NCBI GenBank assembly: GCA_964563975.1
Contig: CAZLZJ010000006.1
Span: 14,772 to 78,771 of the forward strand
Source: JAAYJR01 sp964563975
GTDB taxonomy: Bacteria > Bacteroidota > Bacteroidia > Bacteroidales > Prolixibacteraceae
Length of the DNA stretch: 64,000 nt
Direction of reading: 5' to 3'
A program made the translations under genes and the position numbers. This document shows, in pieces, positions 44,676-52,958 of this stretch. Position 1 is the first letter of the stretch. Every line of letters starts with the position of its first letter. The notes under the pieces were generated by a model. It searched no databases, had not been told where the DNA came from, and was given only the letters and a program-made list of their open reading frames with translations.

Positions 44676-45776
44676 TTATCTATCCCCCTCTTTAATAAAT
44701 TTTATCATCGCCTCAGCTACCTCATTCGGATTGGGAATGATTCCTCCCATCCGCCCGAAATACCCCACTCTTCTGATATACCCCGATTCAAAAAGAGACA
44801 GCTTTATATCTTCCGTCATCTGTCCGGCATTCATCTCAACAGAAAAAAATCCCTTTACCGAAGGCGCAAGCTCCCCAATAATAGTTTTGGGAAAAGGGAA
44901 AAGTGTAACCGGTCTTACCAATCCTGTCTTAAACCCATTATTGCGCAAAATCTCCACTGCTTTCTGACAAACTCTTGCGGAAGTTCCAAAAGCCACAAAC
45001 AGGTATTCGGCATCCTCACACCGGAACACCTCATATCTTTGCTCTGTTTCTTCCATCCTGCGGTATTTCTCCTGAAAGCGGCGATTATTCATTTCATGTA
45101 CATTGGGATTAAGCTCCAATGAAGTAATAATATTACGGTTACGTGATGACGGTTTGCCGGTTGATGCCCAGCTGCCGTACTTTTCTGCCACCTCTTCATC
45201 AGTCAGGCGCTTTTGGTAATCTGAAAGTTCAACTTTTTCCATCATCTGCCCGATAGCTCCGTCAGAAAGGATCATAACGGGATTTCTGTATTTAAAAGCC
45301 AGTTCGAAAGACAAGCTTACAAAATCGTTCATCTCCTGCACTGATGCCGGTGCCAGCACCAGCAATTTATAATCACCATGGCCGCCACCTTTAACAGCTT
45401 GGGAATAGTCGGCCTGCGAAGGTTGTATTGTACCAAGGCCGGGGCCTCCCCTTTGTACATTAATAATCAGACATGGAAGTTCCGCTCCCGCAATATAAGA
45501 TATTCCTTCTGTCATAAGACTAATACCCGGGCTGGAAGAAGATGTCATAACTTTTTTCCCGGTGCCTGCAGCACCATAAAGCATATTTATTGCTGCTATC
45601 TCACTTTCTGCCTGTAATACAACCATGCCGGTCTCATCCCACGGCATGCGGACCATCAATGTTTCAAGAACTTCGGACTGAGGTGTTATGGGATATCCAA
45701 AATAGCCGTCACATCCGCAGCGAATAGCTGCTTCGGCAAGAACCTCATTCCCTTTCATTAACCTTAATTCTCCCAT
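44676..45776 (-). CDS. vorB: 2-oxoacid:ferredoxin oxidoreductase alpha subunit (VorB-like)
   Basis: Pyrimidine-binding subunit of 366 residues. The start MGELRLMKGNEVLAEAAIRC and GCDGYFGYPITPQSEVLETL are typical of VorB (3-methyl-2-oxobutanoate/2-oxoglutarate:ferredoxin oxidoreductase alpha). Substrate choice cannot be read from sequence: branched-chain 2-oxoacids or 2-oxoglutarate are the best guesses, with phenylpyruvate possible from the neighbouring phenylacetate and aminotransferase genes. Operon order on the minus strand is ferredoxin, alpha, beta, gamma. Confidence 0.88.
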   Translation of the reverse strand: MGELRLMKGNEVLAEAAIRCGCDGYFGYPITPQSEVLETLMVRMPWDETGMVVLQAESEIAAINMLYGAAGTGKKVMTSSSSPGISLMTEGISYIAGAELPCLIINVQRGGPGLGTIQPSQADYSQAVKGGGHGDYKLLVLAPASVQEMNDFVSLSFELAFKYRNPVMILSDGAIGQMMEKVELSDYQKRLTDEEVAEKYGSWASTGKPSSRNRNIITSLELNPNVHEMNNRRFQEKYRRMEETEQRYEVFRCEDAEYLFVAFGTSARVCQKAVEILRNNGFKTGLVRPVTLFPFPKTIIGELAPSVKGFFSVEMNAGQMTEDIKLSLFESGYIRRVGYFGRMGGIIPNPNEVAEAMIKFIKEGDR

Positions 45777-45825
45777 TATATATTTTTATTATTGCCTTAT
45801 AAGCCGGATGATAAAATTCAGTCAA

Positions 45826-46050
45826 TTAAATTTTCATTCTATATACAGTAATGCATGTATCGGGACAAACTATGGCGCAATCTGAGCATCCGATACACCC
45901 TTCAGGGTGCTCCATATAAGCATAATGATAACCTTTGGAATTTACGTTACCATGCAAAGAGAGTACTGCCCTGGTACAAGCCTCAACACATATACTGCAG
46001 CCTTTACATACTTCCCTGTCAATTTCAACTGCTCCTTTCACTCTTGCCAT
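45826..46050 (-). CDS. 2[4Fe-4S] ferredoxin-type subunit of the 2-oxoacid oxidoreductase
   Basis: A 74-residue protein with two four-Cys clusters: CKGCSICVEAC followed by CT-like spacing, and CIGCSDCAIVCPDTC. It begins the operon and feeds electrons from the TPP site to soluble ferredoxin. The first cluster reads CxxCxxCxxxC. It lies 49 bases upstream of the alpha subunit. Confidence 0.9.
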   Translation of the reverse strand: MARVKGAVEIDREVCKGCSICVEACTRAVLSLHGNVNSKGYHYAYMEHPEGCIGCSDCAIVCPDTCITVYRMKI

Positions 46051-46134
46051 TTTGTAATTTTATTCTTATTATAGCTAAATCTGCTACAAAACTATTTTTT
46101 AGATTTTTAAAAATGTGCAACTATTGTTGCGTAA

Positions 46135-46701
46135 TTATAATTTATAAAGAAACCGGGTAAGAATATTCCGATGAATACCTAAATATGATGCAATGTGCTG
46201 GCGTTGAAGTTTAGCCCCCAGCTCAGGGTACTCCTCAAAAAATTTCCGGATACGTTGTTCTGCATTAAGGGATTGAAAAGAGTGAACCCTGTCTATAGCC
46301 TGAATATAGCTCTCTTCAGCCAAAATCCGGACTGTCCGTTCAAACTTCCTGTTATTATCAAGCAGATATTTAAATTCTTCCTTTTCAATATAAATAAGTT
46401 TTGAATCTACATAAGCCCGTATAGCCTCTGTTGAAACTCCCCCGGCATAAAAACCAAGATGGTTGCTGACAATAAAATTATTTGGAGGAAAAAAGAAACG
46501 CGACACCCATTCGGTGCCGCTTTCTGAAGTATAAACAGAGTACAACAATCCATCGATCAGTATCCCGATCTTTTTTGTCTTCTCTCCAAATCCGATAAAC
46601 GATTCTCCCTTATGTAACAGTACAGGCTTATTTTGCAATTCAATCTGCTCTAACAATTCAAGAGTCAGTTTATATCTGGATACTATTTTTTGTTGATCCA
46701 T
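46135..46701 (-). CDS. Crp/Fnr-family transcriptional regulator
   Basis: A 188-residue regulator with a cyclic-nucleotide-type sensor domain (LLHKGESFIGFGEKTKKIGI, GLLYSVYTSESGTEWVSRFF) and a C-terminal helix-turn-helix (LQRQHIASYLGIHRNILTRF). No Cys residues that could hold a [4Fe-4S] cluster are present, so it is not a direct oxygen-sensing FNR. It lies between the aminotransferase and the VOR operon, 84 bases from the ferredoxin start, so it may control that operon. The inducer is unknown. Confidence 0.82.
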   Translation of the reverse strand: MDQQKIVSRYKLTLELLEQIELQNKPVLLHKGESFIGFGEKTKKIGILIDGLLYSVYTSESGTEWVSRFFFPPNNFIVSNHLGFYAGGVSTEAIRAYVDSKLIYIEKEEFKYLLDNNRKFERTVRILAEESYIQAIDRVHSFQSLNAEQRIRKFFEEYPELGAKLQRQHIASYLGIHRNILTRFLYKL

Positions 46702-46710
46702 TCTGAATAG

Positions 46711-48036
46711 TTAATTCGATTGACCTGACGAATAGTGTTCATTGAACAGTTTTAAACGCCTCTCGAGATCCTCAAACTGATCACGCCTCACAAATGAGAC
46801 GCAAATTCTTATTCCCTCCTCCCAACTTCCTGTATTATCGAGTGCAATAGCACTTATTCCATAATAAAGAAGATTTTCAACCAATTGATTACCGGTCATT
46901 CCCGGATAGGATATAGTAAAATAGAAGCCGTCTGCCACAGGTTTGTCAATATCATTTTTATAAACTATATCAAATCCGTTTTCAAGAAAAAGTTTCTTCA
47001 TAACTTTTGCTTTTTCCCCATACTCCTTAACCTCTTTTACAAAGTTATACCCTCCTTCATTAGCCTCTTTCATCATTGCGGTCATTGCATGCTGAGCTGA
47101 ATGGCAAGTCCCTGAAGAGAGGGCATATAACAAGCGTAAAGTAATGGTACTTCCAAAGTCGGTTCCACCAAATCGTTTTTGCAGATCAGGATAATCACGT
47201 CTAAACAGTGAATCGGAAATAACCAATAAGGCACAACGCTGTCCGGCGTAAGAAAAAATTTTTGAGCTGGAAATAAACAATAAATAATTATCAGAATATT
47301 TAGCCACAGTTGGCTGAAACGGAGGTTCTCCGGGCTTTGAAAGATCTTGCCTGAAGTCCATACAGAAGTATGCCAGATCTTCTATTACAATAATATCATA
47401 CTTAGCTGCTGTCTCGCCAATAATTTGCAGCTCTTCATCTGTAAAACATATCCATGAAGGGTTATTGGGATTGGAGTAGACGACAGAGCATATATTACCT
47501 TTTGAAAAATACTCTTCTAACTTTACCCGAAGCTTTTCTCCCCTGAAGTGAAAAACATCAAAGGTTTCATATTTCTGGCCGAGAACCATCATCTGTTGTT
47601 TCTGCACCGGGAAACCGGGATCAATAAAAAGTGTAGTATCTTTATGTAAAACAGCATTTGCCGCAGCCATAAAAGCTGCATATGTTCCCTGCATTGATCC
47701 TACTGTGGGGACACAAACTTTTGGAGAGACATCAATATCCAAAAAATTTTTTACAAACCTGGCGGCTTCCTCTTTAAAAGGAGCTATACCGTCGATCATT
47801 GGGTAAATTGCAGCTACTCCTTTTTTAAGAGCTTCAATCTCGGCATTAGTTCCTATTTCTGAAGGAGGCAGCCCGGGCACACCCATTTCCATACGGACAT
47901 ATTTCAATCCGGTCTCCTTTTCAACCAAGTTTACCAAAGCCACAACCTCCCTGATAGAAGCTTTACCTGTATTTAAAATACGAAGCTCTTTAATCTTTTC
48001 ATCAATTATATCCCTGTTGAATGGTGAATTACTCAT
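46711..48036 (-). CDS. PLP-dependent class I/II aminotransferase
   Basis: A 441-residue fold-type I aminotransferase. SNPNNPSWICF and the lysine in ISSSKIFSYAGQRCALLVIS (PLP-Lys) are present, with VYSNPNNP preceding. It lies 9 bases upstream of the Crp-family gene and near prephenate dehydratase and the acyl-CoA ligase. In other Bacteroidota an aminotransferase next to prephenate dehydratase forms phenylalanine or tyrosine; here it could equally provide the 2-oxoacid for VOR. Class-specific substrate cannot be read. Confidence 0.82.
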   Translation of the reverse strand: MSNSPFNRDIIDEKIKELRILNTGKASIREVVALVNLVEKETGLKYVRMEMGVPGLPPSEIGTNAEIEALKKGVAAIYPMIDGIAPFKEEAARFVKNFLDIDVSPKVCVPTVGSMQGTYAAFMAAANAVLHKDTTLFIDPGFPVQKQQMMVLGQKYETFDVFHFRGEKLRVKLEEYFSKGNICSVVYSNPNNPSWICFTDEELQIIGETAAKYDIIVIEDLAYFCMDFRQDLSKPGEPPFQPTVAKYSDNYLLFISSSKIFSYAGQRCALLVISDSLFRRDYPDLQKRFGGTDFGSTITLRLLYALSSGTCHSAQHAMTAMMKEANEGGYNFVKEVKEYGEKAKVMKKLFLENGFDIVYKNDIDKPVADGFYFTISYPGMTGNQLVENLLYYGISAIALDNTGSWEEGIRICVSFVRRDQFEDLERRLKLFNEHYSSGQSN

Positions 48037-48151
48037 CCTGATTTTTTTATATAAAAAATAATTTAGCTAATCATATATTTTCATGATAATCATCCTTTCA
48101 GATATGGACTTGCTTTGATAACCTGTCTGCCGGCAACTTCAAACAGCTCCA

Positions 48152-48994
48152 TTAATTGCCATTATCTCCCAAATATGTTTTCCCACGCTCATATTCACCG
48201 AGTATTGCAAGGCTTGATACTTTTTTAAGCACCTGCGGAATGGCTTTTTCATAATTCTCAAGCTTTTCCCACTCTATATCAACATGGAAGTTATATTCAT
48301 TGGGTTTTCCTATAATCGGAACCGACTGAATCTTAGATAAGTTAATCTCATTGTCAGCAAAAACATTAAGAACCCTTGCCAGGGCTCCGTAAAAATGACC
48401 TACCTCAAAACATAAAGATGCTTTATTTGCTTTTTCCGTGGGGATTCCATGTTTTGATAAAATCAAAAATCTGGTGTAATTTTTTTTATTGGTTTCAACC
48501 CCTGTTTCAACTATCTTCAATTTATAAAGTTCTGCCGACCTGAGATTTCCGATAGCTGCAGCATTCATATTGCGCGTTTCTGAAATAAGCCTGGCAGCTC
48601 CTGCCGTATCCATACCTTCATGCAGTTCAGCCTTCGGATAATATTTTTCAATATATTCAATACATTGTTGCAGAGCAATCGGATGTGAATAAATATCGGT
48701 GATATCGCCCGGTTTAACTCCGGGAACAACCATCAGATTCATTTGAATATGCAAAAAAACCTCTCCGATTATACGAAGGTGGTAATCACGTATAAGCTGA
48801 TAATTTTTCAATAAACTCCCTGCTATTGAATTTTCAATTGCCATCACCGCATAATCAACTTCATCCGTATCCACTAACTGACAAACCTTAGTGAAGGTTT
48901 TGCATTCAATTACCTCAATCTCTTCATCAAAATATTTTAAAGCGGCATCTTCATGGAAAGAGCCAACAATTCCTTGAACTGCAATTTTTTTCAT
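48152..48994 (-). CDS. pheA: Prephenate dehydratase
   Basis: Converts prephenate to phenylpyruvate, first committed step of phenylalanine synthesis. Start chosen at ATG 48994 (MKKIAVQGIVGSFHEDAAL), 280 residues; the frame is open to 49018. The catalytic domain has GSFHEDAA, MAIENSIAGS and NYTRFLIL (the TRF motif). The C-terminal ACT domain shows GALARVLNVFADNEINLSKI followed by QSVP in place of the common ESRP, as I recall in other Bacteroidota, so the Phe-feedback site may be altered. Neighbours suggest a phenylalanine or phenylacetate context. Confidence 0.9.
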   Translation of the reverse strand: MKKIAVQGIVGSFHEDAALKYFDEEIEVIECKTFTKVCQLVDTDEVDYAVMAIENSIAGSLLKNYQLIRDYHLRIIGEVFLHIQMNLMVVPGVKPGDITDIYSHPIALQQCIEYIEKYYPKAELHEGMDTAGAARLISETRNMNAAAIGNLRSAELYKLKIVETGVETNKKNYTRFLILSKHGIPTEKANKASLCFEVGHFYGALARVLNVFADNEINLSKIQSVPIIGKPNEYNFHVDIEWEKLENYEKAIPQVLKKVSSLAILGEYERGKTYLGDNGN

Positions 48995-49110
48995 TCGATT
49001 AAAATTAAAAGTTTTCAAAGGTGTCAGATAACCTGTCCCGGTTTAAACTGCAAATATATAAAATACCGGCAAAAGGGGCCTTGCAAAAAGATACTCCTCT
49101 ATAACTATCG

Positions 49111-49527
49111 TCATTTGCCGGTCCCATTCAGCTCCTCTCTCTGTTTTTCCAAAATAGAGAGACATTTTTCAATATTGGTGGGACGAACAACAAAAACAGC
49201 CTTATCGCCATTCACTGTAAAAGCATACAAATATTCAATAAAGATACCTGCATCGCCTAAAATATTCAGTAAATGTGACAAAGCACCCGGTTTATTAGAG
49301 CTGTTAACTAACAATACGTCTGTTATTCTGACTGAAAAATTTTTCTCCTTTAATATCCCAAATGCCTTTTCAGGGTTATCAACAATAAGCCTTAATACCC
49401 CAAAATCAGAAGTATCTGCAACAGTGAAGGCTGATATATTAATATCTGCATCGCCCAATATTTGTGCGACCTCCCTCAGTCTGCCCGACTTATTTTCCAA
49501 AAATACTGAAACCTGTTTTGTCTTCAT
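49111..49527 (-). CDS. Double ACT-domain protein
   Basis: A 138-residue stand-alone amino-acid-binding protein with two ACT modules: VSVFLENKSGRLREVAQILG at the N-terminus and VLLVNSSNKPGALSHLLNIL in the second half. It lies 4 bases after the phenylacetate-CoA ligase stop and 116 bases upstream of prephenate dehydratase. Proteins of this kind are common beside phenylacetate-CoA ligase in Bacteroidota and Firmicutes, with an aromatic amino acid as probable ligand; function is untested. Confidence 0.85.
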   Translation of the reverse strand: MKTKQVSVFLENKSGRLREVAQILGDADINISAFTVADTSDFGVLRLIVDNPEKAFGILKEKNFSVRITDVLLVNSSNKPGALSHLLNILGDAGIFIEYLYAFTVNGDKAVFVVRPTNIEKCLSILEKQREELNGTGK

Positions 49528-49531
49528 ATGA

Positions 49532-50830
49532 TCAAAATTTACGGTTATCTATTACCCTTTGGGCTTTACCTGCTGTCCTCTCAATTGTTTTCGGCTCAAC
49601 CAATTTAACCTCTGCCGATACACCCAATGCACTTTGAATTGCATTTGTGATTTTTTTTCTCAATGCTTCTAATTCACGGATCTCGTCAGAAAAAAACTGC
49701 TCCTGTACCTCTACCATAAGCTTTAATACATCAAGAGAGCCTTCACGTTCAATGATAAGCAGATAGTGAGGTTCCGTTTCACTTATCTCAAGCAAAACAG
49801 TTTCAATCTGTGATGGAAATATATTAACACCCCTGATTATAAGCATATCATCCGATCGTCCTTTACACTTCTCCATCCTGACCAAAGTGCGCCCGCACTG
49901 ACACTTCTCATAAATAAGCTTTGACAGGTCACGGGTACGATACCGTAAAATAGGGATACCCTCTTTAGTGATAGTAGAAAAAACCAATTCTCCCACATCA
50001 CCATTTTTTACAGGTTCAAAAGTATCGGGATTGATAATTTCAGGAAAAAAATGATCTTCATTAATATGCATCCCTGTTTGACAACTGCATTCACAAGAGA
50101 CTCCCGGCCCGACCACTTCGCTCAATCCATATATGTCAATAGCTTTTATCTTCAGTTTTGACTCTATCTCTTTTCGCATATTTTCAGTCCACGGCTCTGC
50201 TCCAAAGATACCAATCCTCAGATTCAGAGATTCCGGCGAAATATTCATCTCCTGCATAACTTCAGCAATATAGAGCGCATAAGAAGGGGTACAGGCAATA
50301 ACGGAAGTGCCGAAATCCTGCATCAGCTGTATCTGTTTTTTTGTATTACCTCCGGAAACAGGAATTACTGTAGCCCCAAGGTTCTCTGTGCCATAATGCA
50401 AACCTAATCCCCCTGTAAACAAGCCATAACCATAAGCAACCTGAACAATATCATTTTTATGAACCCCCGCCATACATAAAGCACGGGTAACCACCTCCGA
50501 CCATATCTGCAAATCATTTCGGGTATATCCGACAACCGTAGATTTACCGGTAGTACCGGAGCTGGCGTGTATCCTTACGATTTCACTCATGGGAACAGTG
50601 AACATTCCAAATGGATAATTATCCCGCAGATCACTCTTATTGGTAAAAGGAAGTTTGGAAATATCTTCAATTGTTTTTATATCTCCGGGTAACAGCCCCA
50701 TTCCCTGCATCTTTGCTCTATAGCTTGGTATATTATGGTATATACTCCTTACAGTTTTAACGAGCCCGGCACTTTGAATGGCAGCCATTTCATCCCGCGA
50801 GGCACACTCTATTTTTTCATTCCAGATCAT
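49532..50830 (-). CDS. paaK: Phenylacetate-CoA ligase family enzyme
   Basis: AMP-forming acyl-CoA ligase of 432 residues. Motif A SSGTTGKSTVVGYTRND, later ATPase segment YGLSEVVGPGVSCEC, RTRDLSKLIYEKCQCGRTLV and the C-terminal IRGVNIFPSQIETVLLE are typical of PaaK-like enzymes. It activates phenylacetate or a related aryl acid (for example indoleacetate) with CoA. Running in reverse it could give ATP from an aryl-acetyl-CoA produced by the neighbouring oxidoreductase. It heads the ligase-ACT pair. Confidence 0.88.
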   Translation of the reverse strand: MIWNEKIECASRDEMAAIQSAGLVKTVRSIYHNIPSYRAKMQGMGLLPGDIKTIEDISKLPFTNKSDLRDNYPFGMFTVPMSEIVRIHASSGTTGKSTVVGYTRNDLQIWSEVVTRALCMAGVHKNDIVQVAYGYGLFTGGLGLHYGTENLGATVIPVSGGNTKKQIQLMQDFGTSVIACTPSYALYIAEVMQEMNISPESLNLRIGIFGAEPWTENMRKEIESKLKIKAIDIYGLSEVVGPGVSCECSCQTGMHINEDHFFPEIINPDTFEPVKNGDVGELVFSTITKEGIPILRYRTRDLSKLIYEKCQCGRTLVRMEKCKGRSDDMLIIRGVNIFPSQIETVLLEISETEPHYLLIIEREGSLDVLKLMVEVQEQFFSDEIRELEALRKKITNAIQSALGVSAEVKLVEPKTIERTAGKAQRVIDNRKF

Positions 50831-50941
50831 TAGTTATCTATTTTGTTCCCTGCAAAAGAATTAACTGTAACAATAATTTATTGAAACAAAAGTCTGCAAC
50901 TTTTGCAAAATTTTTTAATAAACACAAAATTAAATCTATTA

Positions 50942-52183
50942 TTAAAATTTATAGGCGACAGATATCATATTTCTCAAATTGGTAACATTATTGGAATTGA
51001 TCACTCTCCCCTTATCACTATAATCATTCTCTCCATATGCTGCCGTGGTAACTGACAGTTCCCATCCTGCCATAAAATTCTTAGAATCATAAATTAGCTG
51101 TGGCGACAATTTATAAATCATATCTATGTCGGTTGCCATACCGTAAAAAGCACCTCCGGGATGGGGATCCTCCGAGGCACCTAAGTTTTTGAGATAGCCT
51201 GCATAAAATCCGAATTTCAGCTTCCCGCCATATATCGCATTGATCCAATTATAAATATGGTTTAACGGCGTATAAGTCTCTGCGCCTGTTGAACTATCAT
51301 AAGTTGCAACTACATATCCACCCGGCAAAAGGCTTTCACTGACATTTTGGCCCAACATCGATTTACCTTTCAATTCAAATTTTTTATTGCTGTATTTCAC
51401 ATATGCCAGGGCAGCCCATGTATTTAATTTTTGAGAAGTGCTGAATATTCCTGATGAACCGGAAGTGAAGGTGCGCGGCTGAATACTTTTCCAGTCGACC
51501 GCTACACCTGCAACCCACATATTATTAAAAAATTGTAACTGCCCATGCAAATTTGGAACCACGGCATCTCTCTGATACTTATATGTTTTGCCTGAAGGGC
51601 CTGTATTAGCATAATTGTACTGATAAACCGCTCCGGCAATAAAATCAAAGTTTTCCGACAATCTGTAAGTTAATCTGATCTGTGGTGTCCGGTTAAATAC
51701 CTGAAACGGGAGCCCGGTATTTTCATTAAGAACTGAGGGAAACACTTTTTCAATAAATGTCGGGTGCCATGCTCTGCCAATAAGTAAAGTGGCTTTTTCC
51801 CAGTTAAAATTTGTATATGCATGTCTTAACCGCAATCCGTTTGTCTCAGAAAAACCGGTAAAATCGACCTCTACATATGCCGACATCTTTGCCTTGCCAA
51901 GATCAACCCCTGAAAATCTTGTTCCAAAACGGGTAAAAGTATTTAATAACTGGGCACTATGAACCTTATTAATATCCTTGCCGTTGCTGTCGTATTCGGA
52001 TTTGACCGGAAAAAATTCAAGCAGGCGGTCGCAAGCATCAACATTTCTATGTGTATCATGTATAAAATCATTACGCACAAAACCCGTGAGATCCACTTTT
52101 AATTTATTGACAGTAATAAAACCTTCTGAAAAAGCAGAAGAACAAATCAACAGAAGCAAAATTATAGATACAGGTGATTTCAT
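50942..52183 (-). CDS. Outer-membrane beta-barrel protein, porin-like
   Basis: A 413-residue outer-membrane protein. Start ATG 52183 (MKSPVSIILLLLICSSAFSE, signal peptide); a TTG at 52210 adds nine residues. The mature part has alternating strands, with LKVDLTGFVRNDFIHDTHRN, AYVEVDFTGFSETNGLRLRH, LLIGRAWHPTFIEKVFPSV and a C-terminal aromatic strand (MISVAYKF). It is divergent from nrfHA and may admit small solutes, possibly nitrite, but this is guesswork from position. Confidence 0.7.
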   Translation of the reverse strand: MKSPVSIILLLLICSSAFSEGFITVNKLKVDLTGFVRNDFIHDTHRNVDACDRLLEFFPVKSEYDSNGKDINKVHSAQLLNTFTRFGTRFSGVDLGKAKMSAYVEVDFTGFSETNGLRLRHAYTNFNWEKATLLIGRAWHPTFIEKVFPSVLNENTGLPFQVFNRTPQIRLTYRLSENFDFIAGAVYQYNYANTGPSGKTYKYQRDAVVPNLHGQLQFFNNMWVAGVAVDWKSIQPRTFTSGSSGIFSTSQKLNTWAALAYVKYSNKKFELKGKSMLGQNVSESLLPGGYVVATYDSSTGAETYTPLNHIYNWINAIYGGKLKFGFYAGYLKNLGASEDPHPGGAFYGMATDIDMIYKLSPQLIYDSKNFMAGWELSVTTAAYGENDYSDKGRVINSNNVTNLRNMISVAYKF

Positions 52184-52372
52184 TGGATTTAATAATATTA
52201 AAGGATTCAAAAATAATAAATAGGTTTATATCAATTGACAGAAAAACAACTAAATGTTAACGCCACTCTATTTGTTTCTGTTATAAATAGGATAAAATTG
52301 TCGGAGGAAGCTATAAAATGTAGTAAAATATCTAAAATTTTATAATATTTGAATGGTGATAATTTTAGTCAG

Positions 52373-52948
52373 ATGGTTTTAAAAAAACTTATTCCTTTGC
52401 CAAAATGGAGAATCCCTGTAATGATTGCACTAAGTGTATTTATGGGTATTTCTCTATTTACTCTTTGGCTCTCCAAAGCGCACTCATACATTTTGGATGA
52501 TCCCAAAGCCTGCACTAACTGTCATATTATGTCACCACAATATGCTACATGGAGCCATAGTTCACACAGAGAAGTAACTCATTGTAACGATTGCCATGTG
52601 CCTCAGAATAATTTTTTCAACAGGTACTATTTCAAAGCAAAAGACGGATTACGTCATGCGACCATATTTACTTTAAGAAACGAACCACAAGTGATCTTTA
52701 TAAAAGAGGATGGAGCTAAAGCAGTGCATAATAATTGCATTCGCTGTCACTTTGATCTGTTGGTTGATCCAAAATTAAATGCAATGGTTGAGAATCACCG
52801 GGAAAAGATGACTGAAAGAAATTGTCTGGATTGCCACCGCGAAGTACCTCACGGGCGTGTAAACAGCCTGTCAAGCGTGCCTTTTGCAAGGGTTCCTCTT
52901 CCTGAAAATCCTGTTCCCTCATGGTTAAAAGCAAATAAAAACAAATAA
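52373..52948 (+). CDS. nrfH: Cytochrome c nitrite reductase membrane subunit NrfH
   Basis: NapC/NirT-family quinol-oxidising tetraheme cytochrome, 191 residues. Start at ATG 52373 (MVLKKLIPLPKWRIPV); an in-frame TTG at 52349 is possible. A single membrane anchor (IALSVFMGISLFTLWLS) leads to four CxxCH motifs: ACTNCH, HCNDCH, NCIRCH and NCLDCH. It passes electrons from menaquinol to NrfA, which follows 10 bases downstream. Together they reduce nitrite to ammonium. Confidence 0.95.
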   Translation: MVLKKLIPLPKWRIPVMIALSVFMGISLFTLWLSKAHSYILDDPKACTNCHIMSPQYATWSHSSHREVTHCNDCHVPQNNFFNRYYFKAKDGLRHATIFTLRNEPQVIFIKEDGAKAVHNNCIRCHFDLLVDPKLNAMVENHREKMTERNCLDCHREVPHGRVNSLSSVPFARVPLPENPVPSWLKANKNK

Positions 52949-52958
52949 ATCAGCAATA

